Positions 37,770 to 47,033 of a stretch of 64,000 bases of DNA are shown in pieces. Every line of letters begins with the position of its first letter. Position 1 is the stretch's first letter. Source of the stretch: JAPOXR01 sp965221815. Its GTDB lineage: Bacteria; Pseudomonadota; Alphaproteobacteria; Rhodobacterales; Rhodobacteraceae. The notes beneath the pieces were generated by a model. The model did not search any database, was not told the DNA's origin, and worked only from the letters and a program-made list of their open reading frames with translations. The DNA lies in the NCBI GenBank assembly GCA_965221815.1, contig OZ244915.1, positions 2,790,001-2,854,000 of the forward strand. The letters run 5' to 3'. Both the position numbers and the translations under genes were made by a program.

Positions 37770-39215
37770 TCACATGATCGGATCAATCGGACTGCTGCCA
37801 AGGTCAAGCCTTCTTTCAATTTCAAACGCAACCTGGAGCAGCCTTGCTTCATTTCGTGGCCCGGCGATGAGTTGAATACCAACGGGAAGGCCGTCACCTG
37901 TAAAACCTGCCGGAAGCGACAGTGATGGCAGGCCGGCAACCGTCGCGAGGAACGAAAACCGCAACCAGTCGACATAATCATGCATCTTGACGCCATCAAC
38001 CTCGCGGGGATATTCAATGTCAACCGGTCCCGGCGCAATTCCGGTATTGGGCATAGCCAGAACATCAATATCCTCAAAAAAGCGCCGCATCGTATGATAG
38101 ATCCGTGTTTTGCCGCGCAATCCCTGATAAATCTGGCTGGCATCGAGATTACGACCAAAATCAACATTCTCGCGCAGGGTGCGTTTGAAGTGACGTTTCG
38201 CCGCAGCCGGGAGATTATCGGTCACCGCACCATAGTGAATACCGCGCAGAGTGAGATAGGTTTCGTTCAATCGTTGCAGTTCTGGATAGGATTCCACGAT
38301 CTCCAGACGCCGATCCGGCAGCTTATGTATCGCGCCTCTCAGCGTGTCGCGAATTTCCTTTTCCACCGGTGCAAAGCCGCCAAGATCTTCGGTGAAAGCG
38401 ATCTTGATTGGTCCGGGATCGGTTTTCAGAATCGCCTGGAATGGGACCGGTGGTTCAGGAAGGCTGATCGGATGACGCACATCAAATCCGCACATTGAAT
38501 CAAGAAACAACGCGACATCACCAACATTGCGTGCCATTGGCCCCTGAACAGGTTCGAGGGAAAAAGCAGAGTCAACTGGGCCGCCGCCAGCACGGCCCGG
38601 GCTTGGACGCAAGCCGACAACAGCGCAAAATGAGGCCGGTGTTCGTAGCGATCCTGCCAGATCTGATCCATGGCACAGCCAGAACTGCCCGGTCGCCAGG
38701 GCCGCCGCAGAGCCACCTGATGAACCGCCGGCATTACATGCAATATTATAGGGGTTTCGCGTGATCCCGAAGACCTCGTTGAAGGTGTTGGCCCCCGCGC
38801 CGAATTCGGGTGTGTTGGTCTTGCCACCGATAACAGCGCCGCGTTTCTCGAGTCGGTCAATCAGTGCGTCACTCTTTTGCGGGATGTTGGTCTTGAGCGC
38901 GGGACTGCCACACGTATTGGGAATACCGGCCACATCAATCAGATCCTTGATCCCGATCGTCAACCCGGCGAGCCAACCCGGATGATCTTCGGACTCACGG
39001 GCATGCGCCGGGAGCCGATCGATCGACGCCTGGGCCCGCTCCTCGCACTGAATGACCGTGGCGTTAACCGGCCCATTGACCGCGGCGATTCTGTCAAGTG
39101 CCGCCTGCAGCAATTCACGTGGTGACACATCACCCGCTTTGAGCAGACGAACCACTTCCCGCGCTGACTTGGCACAAAGATCAGAGCCGCTGTAATTTGC
39201 CGCTGGTCGCACCAT
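37770..39215 (-). CDS. Amidase
   Basis: Amidase-signature hydrolase of 481 residues. The catalytic triad can be placed: K90 (IGIKDLIDVAG), the cis-serine in GGSSGGSAAALA (163-172) and the nucleophile S189 in GSDLAGSLRTPA. ATG 39215 is favoured because GGGGAGAG lies six bases upstream; ATG 39221 is too close to that site. It converges on the transporter operon with 11 bases between stops and fits the neighbouring hydrolases in an amide or peptide degradation cluster. Confidence 0.93.
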   Translation of the reverse strand: MVRPAANYSGSDLCAKSAREVVRLLKAGDVSPRELLQAALDRIAAVNGPVNATVIQCEERAQASIDRLPAHARESEDHPGWLAGLTIGIKDLIDVAGIPNTCGSPALKTNIPQKSDALIDRLEKRGAVIGGKTNTPEFGAGANTFNEVFGITRNPYNIACNAGGSSGGSAAALATGQFWLCHGSDLAGSLRTPASFCAVVGLRPSPGRAGGGPVDSAFSLEPVQGPMARNVGDVALFLDSMCGFDVRHPISLPEPPVPFQAILKTDPGPIKIAFTEDLGGFAPVEKEIRDTLRGAIHKLPDRRLEIVESYPELQRLNETYLTLRGIHYGAVTDNLPAAAKRHFKRTLRENVDFGRNLDASQIYQGLRGKTRIYHTMRRFFEDIDVLAMPNTGIAPGPVDIEYPREVDGVKMHDYVDWLRFSFLATVAGLPSLSLPAGFTGDGLPVGIQLIAGPRNEARLLQVAFEIERRLDLGSSPIDPIM

Positions 39216-39349
39216 GAACATCTCTCCCCGATCGTGTGGCGATTGCATCATCGCCATGAATGCCCGCAGGAAAGAACCCGGATTCTCAGGGCACTGCATT
39301 TGGGACTGGTAAATGAAATCGCGCCAGATCGCACGCGCCACACCGGTCG

Positions 39350-39640
39350 CTTGATGCGCTCGCCGCCTTCTGGCTACAGGATCAGGCCAATGCCCTCTGT
39401 CTTGCAACGGTCGGCACCCTCAATAAATGCCCGCTCTGGCCGCTGACACCGGGTGTGGACGTGGGAATCGAAGCCGATGGCGATACCGCTGGCAAACGTG
39501 CCTCGCTGCTGCGCGCGCGTCTTCAGGCGAATGGCCGGGCCGCCTCTGTCCTTCACCGCACGCAGGGCGATCCCGCTGAGGATCTCGCCGCCAGATGGCG
39601 GGGATTCAGACAGCGCACATTCGTCATGATCTTCATTTGA
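39350..39640 (+). pseudogene. Fragment of a Toprim-domain (plasmid/phage primase-like) protein
   Basis: A plus-strand reading frame ending at TGA 39638-39640 encodes SLDALAAFWLQDQANALC..ATVGTLNKCPLWPLTPGVDVGIEADGDTAGKRAS, then LLRARLQANGRAASVL. The acidic EADGD and the downstream lysine/arginine helix resemble the Toprim_3 domain of integrative-element primase-helicases, in which V-A-x-D-x-D-x-A-G is followed by an amphipathic helix. There is no start codon or the rest of the protein. Likely a relic of an integrated element. Confidence 0.45.
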
Positions 39641-39714
39641 TTGTTCCTTTCTGCTCAACAGGTCAGGGTGGGCCTGCGGTGTGCCCCTTGCGGCGGAAGC
39701 GGTGAAGGCTGTGC

Positions 39715-40655
39715 CTATTCAGTGTCCCTCGGTGCGTCGAAAGCGCCAACAATCCCCCCGTTGCTGTACGACAGACTAAAGTAGCCGGTGATGCCGTTAG
39801 GCGGGACGAGGTCTGCGGCTGAGCCATACAGGCTGTAATCCCACTGTCCGGCTTGAACAGACATTGGGTCGTAGTCAGAAGTTGTCGTTGTTCTGTCCTC
39901 CGTCAGCGTGACCTCTTTACCACGCCACATCGGATCAGCGCCATGTCCTCGGATGTTCGTGATGGTCCCGGTCACTGTGAACGCGACAAAGTCCGCGGTC
40001 AGATCAATGTCTGCATCGACCCGCCCGCCCTTCTTTTCCTCGCTCTCGGATTCCATCCAATGGCCAATCCCGATCGCAGCGCCATTATAAGTCGCTGTTA
40101 TCTCGTCGAGCGTAGCCGGGTCCGGAAAGAAGACATCTTGATCGCCAGGAGGAGGCGAGTGCCAGACGGCCAGGTTGTTGTCGCTGCTGAGCCAGACGCC
40201 GTATGTTTCATTCTCAAGCCGCCAGAATCCGTTCGGGGGGTCACCTGCGGTGGTCTCGTCATTAGGTACAACGTCCGCAGTGCCAACACTGACAGTATCA
40301 AATCCGCTTAATATCCTGTCGGGCAATTTGTCGCTTTCACCCGGTTCCGTGACTATGTAGAAACCTCCAGCACTGGATTGCTGCTGATTTGTGGTGTCAT
40401 TGTCATCGCCATTCCCTTCATCACCTCCATTGCCACCACCATTGGTATTGCTGCTGCTTCCGCCACCAGTGCCACCACCGGTTGTGGTATCACCATCGCC
40501 ACAATTACCGTCAGTGGGTCCGTCATTTCAGTGTCCGGCTTTTCCATGTCGTTGTTGTCTGAGGGAGAACCGCCGCTTCCTCCTCCGCAACCCGCCAAGA
40601 GGCCGACAACCGCCAGAGCGGCAGCCAGCCGTGTCAATCACGGCAAAAGTGTCAT
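39715..40655 (-). pseudogene. Broken surface lipoprotein, TbpB-like beta-barrel domain
   Basis: The natural start appears to be ATG 40655 with GAGGAG upstream, reading MTLLP, then an in-frame TGA (40640-40638), then LTRLAAALAVVGLLAGC, a lipoprotein signal with lipobox LAGC. A frameshift near 40545-40565 moves the downstream part into another frame. That frame encodes a Gly/Asn/Thr-rich linker (about 40380-40525) and then a C-terminal domain ending GYFSLSYSNGGIVGAFDAPRD, the pattern of transferrin-binding-protein-like (TbpB/Slam-dependent) lipoproteins. One nonsense and one frameshift mean it is inactive. Confidence 0.55.
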
Positions 40656-40703
40656 GAATAGTCTCCTCGGTTACGACGAGGCACCGGCGGGTTGCCGGGC
40701 CAT

Positions 40704-40831
40704 TGTCATCTTTCTACGAGGAGTTAGATTCCGCTTATTGGCCAAGGCGCAAGGAGCGACCCCTTGCCGGGTATAGTCGGCGTATTCAGCGGATAACCCG
40801 GCCTAATGCCGAGCTCGTAGAAAAAATGACA
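40704..40831. repeat. 128-bp imperfect palindrome
   Basis: Outer arms TGTCATCTTTCTACGAG (40704-40720) and its near-perfect complement (40814-40831), with an inner pair TCCGCT/AGCGGA (40730-40735/40788-40793) and AAGG/CCTT further in. It lies upstream of the broken lipoprotein gene. Could be a small palindromic repeat, a MITE or a structured transcript. Confidence 0.45.
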
Positions 40832-41074
40832 AGATCGTCTTTATCAGAGGTGCGCAGAAGAATTCAATCCAAGTCAGTGCGTTTGAAAGAGCAGAGTCCT
40901 GCGCAAGATCTGGAACCCTGATAAAATCACGCCAGAGGCCACAGGACAGCCGTCAGAGGGGCTTGAGAGAGTTTGGAGATGTGTAACCACCTCAACCTTC
41001 ATATCTGCGGTGCGCGGATTTTTCCTGATCCCGCGGTCAGTTGCCGGTGCGGCGCCAAGGTTTAACTTGCGGTG

Positions 41075-41312
41075 ATGAGTGAGACACCCGACATCCACGA
41101 TCTGGCCCGACAGATCGCACGGCTGGAAGGTCAGAGCGGAGAACGGAGCGATGGAATCACGCATTGATGCCCGTCTTGCTGGAATGGAGGCGGATATGGC
41201 CAAGCGGGAAACGGAGGCCGTCAAGCGGGAGAAACAACAACTCCTGGCCATCGCGGTGCTGATAGCCCTCGCCACCACCATTCTGGGTATCCTGATCGGC
41301 CTGCCGGGCTGA
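41075..41312 (+). pseudogene. Small coiled-coil/membrane protein, frameshifted copy 1
   Basis: ATG 41075 begins MSETPDIHDLARQIARLEGQ, then a 14-base deletion relative to the copy at 52859 shifts the frame so that it ends at HTSTOP. The rest continues in another frame from ATG 41151 as MESRIDARLAGMEADMAKRE, TEAVKREKQQ and a hydrophobic LLAIAVLIALATTILGILIGL tail. The intact form would be a short coiled coil followed by one C-terminal transmembrane helix. Function unknown; the truncated product from 41151 could still be made. Confidence 0.55.
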
Positions 41313-41677
41313 TCTCCCAACGCACCGCGCCGCCGGGGGCGAGTCAAGTCCGCCTGCAACCCGCTGATGGCGGGAATCGCCAGGAGAGGCCGATCTGTGG
41401 TTCAGTTCCGGCAGTCGTCAGCACCGGGGCCGATGAGTTGAACCGGGACCCGCGCCCGGTTGCCGCCGCGGCCCGGGCATCCGCGCAAGTGACAAGTCCT
41501 GAATGGGTGGCGGTGGGACATAAAGCAAAAATCTGTGTTTGTTGGTTCCCAGTGTATTGTAGACATTGTTGCTTGATTTGCGAGGACTCCACCACCGGTT
41601 GGAATTGTGAAGCTCAACTGATTGGTGAAGGGGTATGAGAATCAAGGTCACCCCTTCCTTCAAGTTGCCAAAAATAA
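41313..41677. other. Intergenic region left of the IS1595 transposon
   Basis: About 360 bases with several GC-rich short palindromes around 41445-41480 and no recognisable gene. It ends in AAAAATAA (41670-41677), the left copy of the transposon target duplication. Confidence 0.5.
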
Positions 41678-41704
41678 GGGAATTATATACCAAAGTCACA
41701 TTTT
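41670..41704. repeat. Left target duplication and terminal inverted repeat of the IS1595 transposon
   Basis: AAAAATAA at 41670-41677 followed by the 27-base terminal repeat at 41678-41704. The repeat is the exact reverse complement of 49867-49893. Confidence 0.92.
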
Positions 41705-42353
41705 CTCCTTGAAGTCCCCGCCGGGAATCCCCATATTAAAGTCACAACGGAGGGAATCAGATGGCGACCAAGGCACCCGGCAAGCATTTCCGCGAAGGCA
41801 TCAGCCTTCCCCAACTCATAAAGATGTTCCCGAATAATGAGGCGGCGCGGGAATGGTTCGAGGGCAGGATCTGGCCGAACGGCCCGGTTTGCCCGCACTG
41901 CGGTACCGATAACGTCCAGTCCGGCATCAGGCACAGAACGATGACCCACCGTTGCCGCGAGTGCGACGGTCGGCCGATGTTCAGTCTCAGGACCGGAAAC
42001 ATCATGGAAGGATCGAAGCTGGGCTACCAGACATGGGCGATCGCCATTTACCTCACGACCACCGGACTCAAGGGGGTTTCCTCGATGCACCTTCACCGTG
42101 ATTTGGCCATAACCCAGAAATCGGCGTGGCACCTGGCGCACCGGCTGCGCAAGTCGTTCGACAAGGCCGGGGAGGAAGTGAAATTCGCGGAGGCCGAGAT
42201 CGACGAGACCTATATCGGCGGACTGGAGAAGAACAAGCACTCAAGCAAGAAACTCAGGGCCGGCCGGGGCGGCGTCGGCAAGTCCATCGTCGCCGCCGCG
42301 AAAGACCGCGGGAGCGGAAGGATCGTCGCCGAGGTGGTACCCGACACGAAAAC

Positions 42354-44039
42354 AGTAATTCCCGCTAATTTATTTTCTGACTTTATTTCAGCAGTTTAGT
42401 TCTTTGCCAAAATATTTTTTTCGCAAACTCTTCGGGTCTTTCTGGGGCGTGTCTTGGCCCTGCCCGGTGATTCGTTTAGGGTTGCCCGCAACAATGAACA
42501 CAATCGAGCAGTGTCATGCCCCCAAAGAAAATGCGTCATCTGCAGAAGATGGACGTGATGATTTCCAAATTACGTCAGGTGTTTCAGAACATTCCGGAGC
42601 CGGTGGCCAGCCGTGGCCTCACCGTGAGGGATTGTCTGATGGCGGCCGTCGCGATGTTTCAGTTCAAATATCCCTCGCTGCTTTGCTTTGACCAGGAGAT
42701 GCGGGGTGAGCGGACCGATGCGACGATCGTCAACAATTTGAAATCACTGTATCAGATCGGGCGGGTCCCCTCTGACACCACGATGCGCGAGCGGTTGGAC
42801 AGGGTGGATCCGGATCGGTTGCGGCCGGCCTTCCGCACCTTGTTTGCGCTGCTCCAGCGCAGCAAGAAGCTTGAAGCCTTCCAGTATTTTGACAAGAGCT
42901 ATCTGCTGTCGATTGACGGGACGCAATATTACAGCTCTCACAACGTCCATTGCGATCAGTGTTGCCGGAAAGAGCACAGAAACGGCACTGTGACTTATTA
43001 TCACCAGATGCTCGGTGCGGCCCTGGTGCATCCGGATCTTCCGGTTGTGGTGCCCCTGGCCCCTGAGATCATCCGCAAGCAGGATGGCGCCACCAAGAAT
43101 GATTGCGAACAGAATGCCTGCGCGCGGTTCGTCACGGCCTTTCGCCGTGAACATCCCCATCTTCCTGTCGTCATCCTCCAGGACGGACTGGCATCAAAGG
43201 GGCCCCATATCAAGATGCTGCGTGCTCATGAGATCGGTTATATTCTGGGGGCCAAGCCGGGGGATCACACATTCCTGTTCGCCTGGCTGGAAGACAATCC
43301 CCGCGTCCAGGTGACCGAGAGGTGTGAGACAGGCCCCAAAGGGCAGATCACCCATCATCGCTTTCGCTGGGTGAATGACGCGCCGCTCAATGAGACCCAT
43401 TTCGATCTCGGCGTCAACTTTCTCGAATACACCGAGATCAACCCGAAGGGTGAAACCAAGACCTTCTCCTGGGTCACCGATCAACCACTCAATGACCACT
43501 CAATCATGGAGGTGATGCGTGCCGGCCGCAGCCGGTGGAAAATCGAGAATGAAACCTTTCAGACTTTGAAGAAGACCCGCGGCAGTGGCCTCTCTTTCGC
43601 ACATAACTTTGGACACGGCCAAAAGAACCTCGCCAGCGTCCTCCCCACTCTCATGATGCTGGTGTTTCTGATGGATCAGATTCTCCAGACCCTCTGCCCT
43701 GCATTCCAACGTGCTCTCGCGACCAAGAAGCGAAAACTGTATCTGTGGCGGGCGATGACCGCCCAACTCATGAGTTATCAAATCCACAGCTGGGAGATCT
43801 TCTGGCGTGGACTGACTGAGACCCTGCAGCGCCCGGCGCTCGCCGACATCCTTCCCGAACCCTGAACCCCGCCGCCTGTGAGGCCCCTCACACACCCACG
43901 TCATCTTCAAAGTCCATCCCCACATTGCCATCCCATCACTCCGCGACGATTCCGCCGCCCGGATGCGCTGTGCCTGACCCAAACGATCCGCCAAATGGCT
44001 GTGCCAAACGAGCTGAAACCGGAATTAGCGGGAATTGCT
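42354..44039 (+). mobile_element. IS4-like insertion sequence, 1686 bp
   Basis: Terminal inverted repeats AGTAATTCCCGCTAATT at the left and AGCAATTCCCGCTAATT (reverse strand) at the right, one mismatch. Flanked by the direct repeat GACACGAAAAC at 42343-42353 and 44040-44050, an 11-base target duplication of the length used by IS4-type elements. It lies inside the IS1595 transposase gene and itself contains one intact transposase gene, so it arrived after the transposon. Confidence 0.9.
42516..43865 (+). CDS. DDE transposase (IS4-like/ISNCY type)
   Basis: Intact 449-residue transposase. The first catalytic aspartate is in LSIDGTQYYSSHNVHCDQCCRKEH, the second in PVVILQDGLASKGPHI, and the glutamate in RSRWKIENETFQTLKKTRG, which resembles the R-x3-E signature of IS4 enzymes. 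GATKNDCEQNA and YILGAKPGDHTFLF are family blocks. The element's 11-base target duplication supports the IS4 group; annotation pipelines often file such proteins as ISNCY. Confidence 0.85.
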   Translation: MPPKKMRHLQKMDVMISKLRQVFQNIPEPVASRGLTVRDCLMAAVAMFQFKYPSLLCFDQEMRGERTDATIVNNLKSLYQIGRVPSDTTMRERLDRVDPDRLRPAFRTLFALLQRSKKLEAFQYFDKSYLLSIDGTQYYSSHNVHCDQCCRKEHRNGTVTYYHQMLGAALVHPDLPVVVPLAPEIIRKQDGATKNDCEQNACARFVTAFRREHPHLPVVILQDGLASKGPHIKMLRAHEIGYILGAKPGDHTFLFAWLEDNPRVQVTERCETGPKGQITHHRFRWVNDAPLNETHFDLGVNFLEYTEINPKGETKTFSWVTDQPLNDHSIMEVMRAGRSRWKIENETFQTLKKTRGSGLSFAHNFGHGQKNLASVLPTLMMLVFLMDQILQTLCPAFQRALATKKRKLYLWRAMTAQLMSYQIHSWEIFWRGLTETLQRPALADILPEP

Positions 44040-45338
44040 GACACGAAAACGGAGACGTTGCAGGGCTTCGCGAAAGGGCATACCACTGACAGGGCCACCG
44101 TCTACACGGACGAGCACTCGGCCTATGTCGGGCTTGAGGAGGAGGGCGGCCGCACCCACGAGGCGGTTTGTCACCGGGTCGGCGAGTACGTCAGGGAGCG
44201 GGCCCATACCAACGGCGTCGAATCCTTCTGGGCGGCCGTTGAGCGGGGCCACAAGGGAGTGTTCCACAAGATGAGCAGGAAACACCTCCAGAGATATGTC
44301 GATGAATTCGCGGGCAGGCACAACGCGCGGGACATGGACACGATAGACCAGATGGGCGGGATCGCCTCCGGCATGGTGGGCAGGCGGCTGACCTACGCGC
44401 AGCTGACCGCCCACAACGGACTGGACAGCGGGGCGCGGTCGTGAGAGTTGGCGACCTGAACCGCGAACCCTTTAGCGATAAGGTAAAATTAGCTGAGACC
44501 AGTCGTGGAAAACGTTGAAGCGCGGGACAAGCAGTATCTCCAGCCCATACTGGACTCAATTAGGATTTGCTCTCAGTATAAACCAAAGTTCGGTCAGGGA
44601 ACAAGAAAGGGCTTAACTCTGGAGCAGTTTCGGGAACTATACCGCTAAGACCCGTTCTACAGTTGGTTCGGGTTGGATAATCCCATGATGTACTCTGCCC
44701 ACAGAACAGCGGGAGGCATGACAAGCGTATACCGACAAATTGGGATTGGCTGCGAAAAACTGTTTCGCAATATTATCAGGGACTCTCTTGGATTGACAGA
44801 AAACGACGTCACTTGGTCATATCAGATCCTGTCACCTAGCGGACGCAAGAGAACTCTGCATTTAGACGGGAGAGTGCCCCTGAACAAGATAGCTGACCGG
44901 AAGAAACGAATGTGTTTTTATGATTGGATGAAACACTCCGCAAAGACTTTGGATGTCGATAAGCAAGTTTTTGAAAGCTTGTCGGGTACGGTTTTTGAAG
45001 TTCGTCAAGGGTATAAAAGCAAAGACTCCAAACGACAGAATGCCGATATAGCCAACGCCGCAACAGCATATACAAATAGCTATCTTCCTTGTGCCGTTGT
45101 TCTGTCGGGCCAGATAGATAGCACAATAGAACATCGCTATAGAACTGAAAAATGGTCTATCATAACCGGACGACCCGGTACCGAAGACCCTACAATATCA
45201 ACCTACGGCTTTATGAAACCCCCGTTCCACAGTGAAGTGCAACACCCGATGTGGGTGAATGGTGGTCGTATCGACGCATGATGCTGCGAATCGGCCGGAT
45301 GGCGGCGACAGTCCCGGTGTTGAGCCGAGGAGACCGCC

Positions 45339-46293
45339 ATGCCCGAGGGCCAGCGCCACCTGACCCATACCGGGAGATCCCGGATCCACGCGCTGAGGGA
45401 AAGCGGGATCTCCGACGCGGCGATCGCCCGCCAGCCGGGGCGCAGTCCGTCATCGGTCCCGCGCGGGATCCGGCGCAACGGCGGAGCCCGGGGCCAGCGG
45501 CACGCCCAGGCGCAGCGGAGGTCCGAGGCGCGGCCCCGTCGGTGCCCAGCAGGATGACGCCGGAGCCGGTGGCGCTGGTGGAGGGGCGGCTGGCGCGGGG
45601 CTGGAGCCCGGCGCGGGTCTCGGGGCGGCTGCGCCTGGAGGGCCACCCGGTGGCGGGGCGCCAGTGGACATGCCGGCACGTCCACGCCGACCGCAGGGCC
45701 GGGGGCCAGCTCTGGCGGCACCTGCGCCGCCGGTCAGGGAGGCCGAACCGCAGGGGCGGGGCCCACGCGGGCCGGGGCCCACGCGGGCCGGGGCCACATC
45801 CCGGGCCGGGTGGACATCCCCGGGCGCCCGGCGCCGGGGGAGGGGAGGGAGCGGACCGGCGACCGGGAGGCGGACACGAATCAACGGCGCGGGCACCGGC
45901 GGGGCCGTGGTGTCGCTGGTGGACCGGGCGTTGAGATACACGCTCCTGCGGCGCGTCGGCAGGAAGACGGCGGCGGCGGTCGGGGCCGCCATGACCGGCC
46001 TTCCGGGGCCGCACCGCGGCGCGGTGCACACGATCACCGCCGACAACGGAAAGGAGTTCGCGGACCACGCGCGGGTGTCGGCGGCGCTGGGCGCGGACTT
46101 CCTGTTCGCCCGCCCCTACCACTCCTGGGAACGGGGCCTGAACGAGCACACCAACGGCCTGGTGCGGGGGTACCTGCCCAAGGGCACGGACCTGCGCAAG
46201 GTGACGGACGCCGAGGTCAGGGCCGTGCAGGACCGCACGGACGCGCGTCCGCGCAGGGTCCTGGGTTACCTGACGCCGACGGAGCGTTCCTGA
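45339..46293 (+). pseudogene. IS30-family transposase with several frameshifts
   Basis: The N-terminal helix-turn-helix part reads MPEGQRHLTHTGRSRIHALRESGISDAAIARQPGRSPSSVPRGIRRNGG, as in IS30 transposases. It then passes through at least three frames. The C-terminal part in a third frame has HTITADNGKEFADHARV (second catalytic aspartate region) and PYHSWERGLNEHTNGLVRGYLPKG, the glutamate motif. It cannot be translated as one protein. Confidence 0.8.
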
Positions 46294-46328
46294 GGGCGCG
46301 GCCTCCCTGACCGGCGCCGCCCCGTCTC

Positions 46329-46343
46329 GGGGGGGGGGGGGGG
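46329..46343 (+). repeat. Run of 15 guanines
   Basis: An uninterrupted G15 tract just after the IS30 transposase remnant. Such tracts are unstable in replication and hard to sequence. Confidence 0.9.
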
Positions 46344-47033
46344 CACGGACAGGACTTTCCGGGCGCACCGGGGTCACCCCGGGCGACGCCCCCGGCGCGC
46401 CCTGCCGGCATGCCTTGCGCCGCCTGGCGGGCTGTGCTACGCTCCGATTCGAAGGGACCGAGCCGTTCCCGTGCGGAATCGGGGGGTCGGAGGGCGCGGA
46501 AAGCGCAACGCCGGGGAAAGAAATCATTGGGTACGACCTAGCGGCATTTTTTGAGAGAAACAGCCCTTCCATTAAGAAAGAGACCGAAAATCTTCTGCGT
46601 TCCCTACTGGCGGCGGAACAGACATGAGTTTCGCGGCCTTCGCTCAAGATACTTTGCGACAAAGGGCGGACTACACGCACAAGTTTAACATGAAAGCGAA
46701 TCGGCACGGTTGGTTGCGCCTGACCCCCGCGTATTCCGTGAAAATCGTTGAAGAGATAATGGCGCGGAAAAACGGATTGCGCCGCGTGCTAGACCCGTTT
46801 TGCGGGACGGCGACTACTGCATTATGCGCGGCATACCACGGGCACGAAAGCGTAACGGTAGATATTAATCCCTTCTTGGTATGGCTTGGGAACGTAAAGA
46901 CCGCACGATACTCCACGAGAAGGGTAGCGTCGGCGGTCGAAGCTGGCGCACGTGTGGTTGAAGCCGTTAAAAACAATGAAATTGAGCCGGTAAACGTTCC
47001 TCCCATACACAACGTAGGTAGATGGTGGTCTAG

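Larger units (their letters stand above)
41761..44444 (+). pseudogene. IS1595-family transposase, interrupted by an IS4-like element
   Basis: The first part (41761-42353) encodes a zinc ribbon (VCPHCGTDNV...HRCREC) and the first catalytic aspartate (EAEIDETYIGG). The second part (44051-44444) encodes VYTDEHSAYVGL with the second aspartate and ERAHTNGVESFWAAVERGHKG with the asparagine/glutamate site. Deleting the inserted element and one copy of the 11-base duplication gives an uninterrupted 328-residue DDE-type enzyme (junction PDTKTETLQGF). Interrupted as it stands, so the transposon cannot move on its own. Confidence 0.9.
45225..46490 (+). mobile_element. IS30-like insertion sequence, GC-rich and decayed (ends approximate)
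   Basis: A strikingly GC-rich island inside the endonuclease gene, bounded by AT-richer coding sequence on both sides. It holds a broken IS30-type transposase. Ends could not be fixed: the left end lies near TTCCACAGTGAAGTGCAAC (about 45228) and the right end before the endonuclease sequence resumes near 46500. Base composition suggests a donor different from the host. Confidence 0.65.
44505..46627 (+). pseudogene. Type II restriction endonuclease-like gene, nonsense mutation plus IS30 insertion
   Basis: Starts at GTG 44505 (VENVEARDKQYLQP), 60 bases after the transposase. An in-frame TAA at 44646-44648 interrupts LEQFRELYR-stop-DPFYSWFGLDNP; the frame then runs to about 45215. The 3' part resumes beyond an IS30-type element as GKEIIGYDLAAFFERNSPSI and ends TGA 46625-46627, overlapping the methyltransferase ATG. 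A conserved core VFEVRQGYKSKDSKRQNADI holds charged residues plausible for a nuclease active site. Companionship with the methyltransferase supports a restriction enzyme; no specificity can be assigned. Confidence 0.7.

Noticed and set aside
40380..40525. Trinucleotide-rich tract read as a CRISPR-like or satellite repeat
   Set aside because: It is a low-complexity Gly/Asn/Thr linker within the broken lipoprotein gene, not a spaced repeat.
45211..46707. A 498-codon minus-strand open frame
   Set aside because: Long open frames are expected by chance in this extremely GC-rich segment; composition is Pro/Arg/Ala-rich noise antisense to the IS30 transposase remnant.
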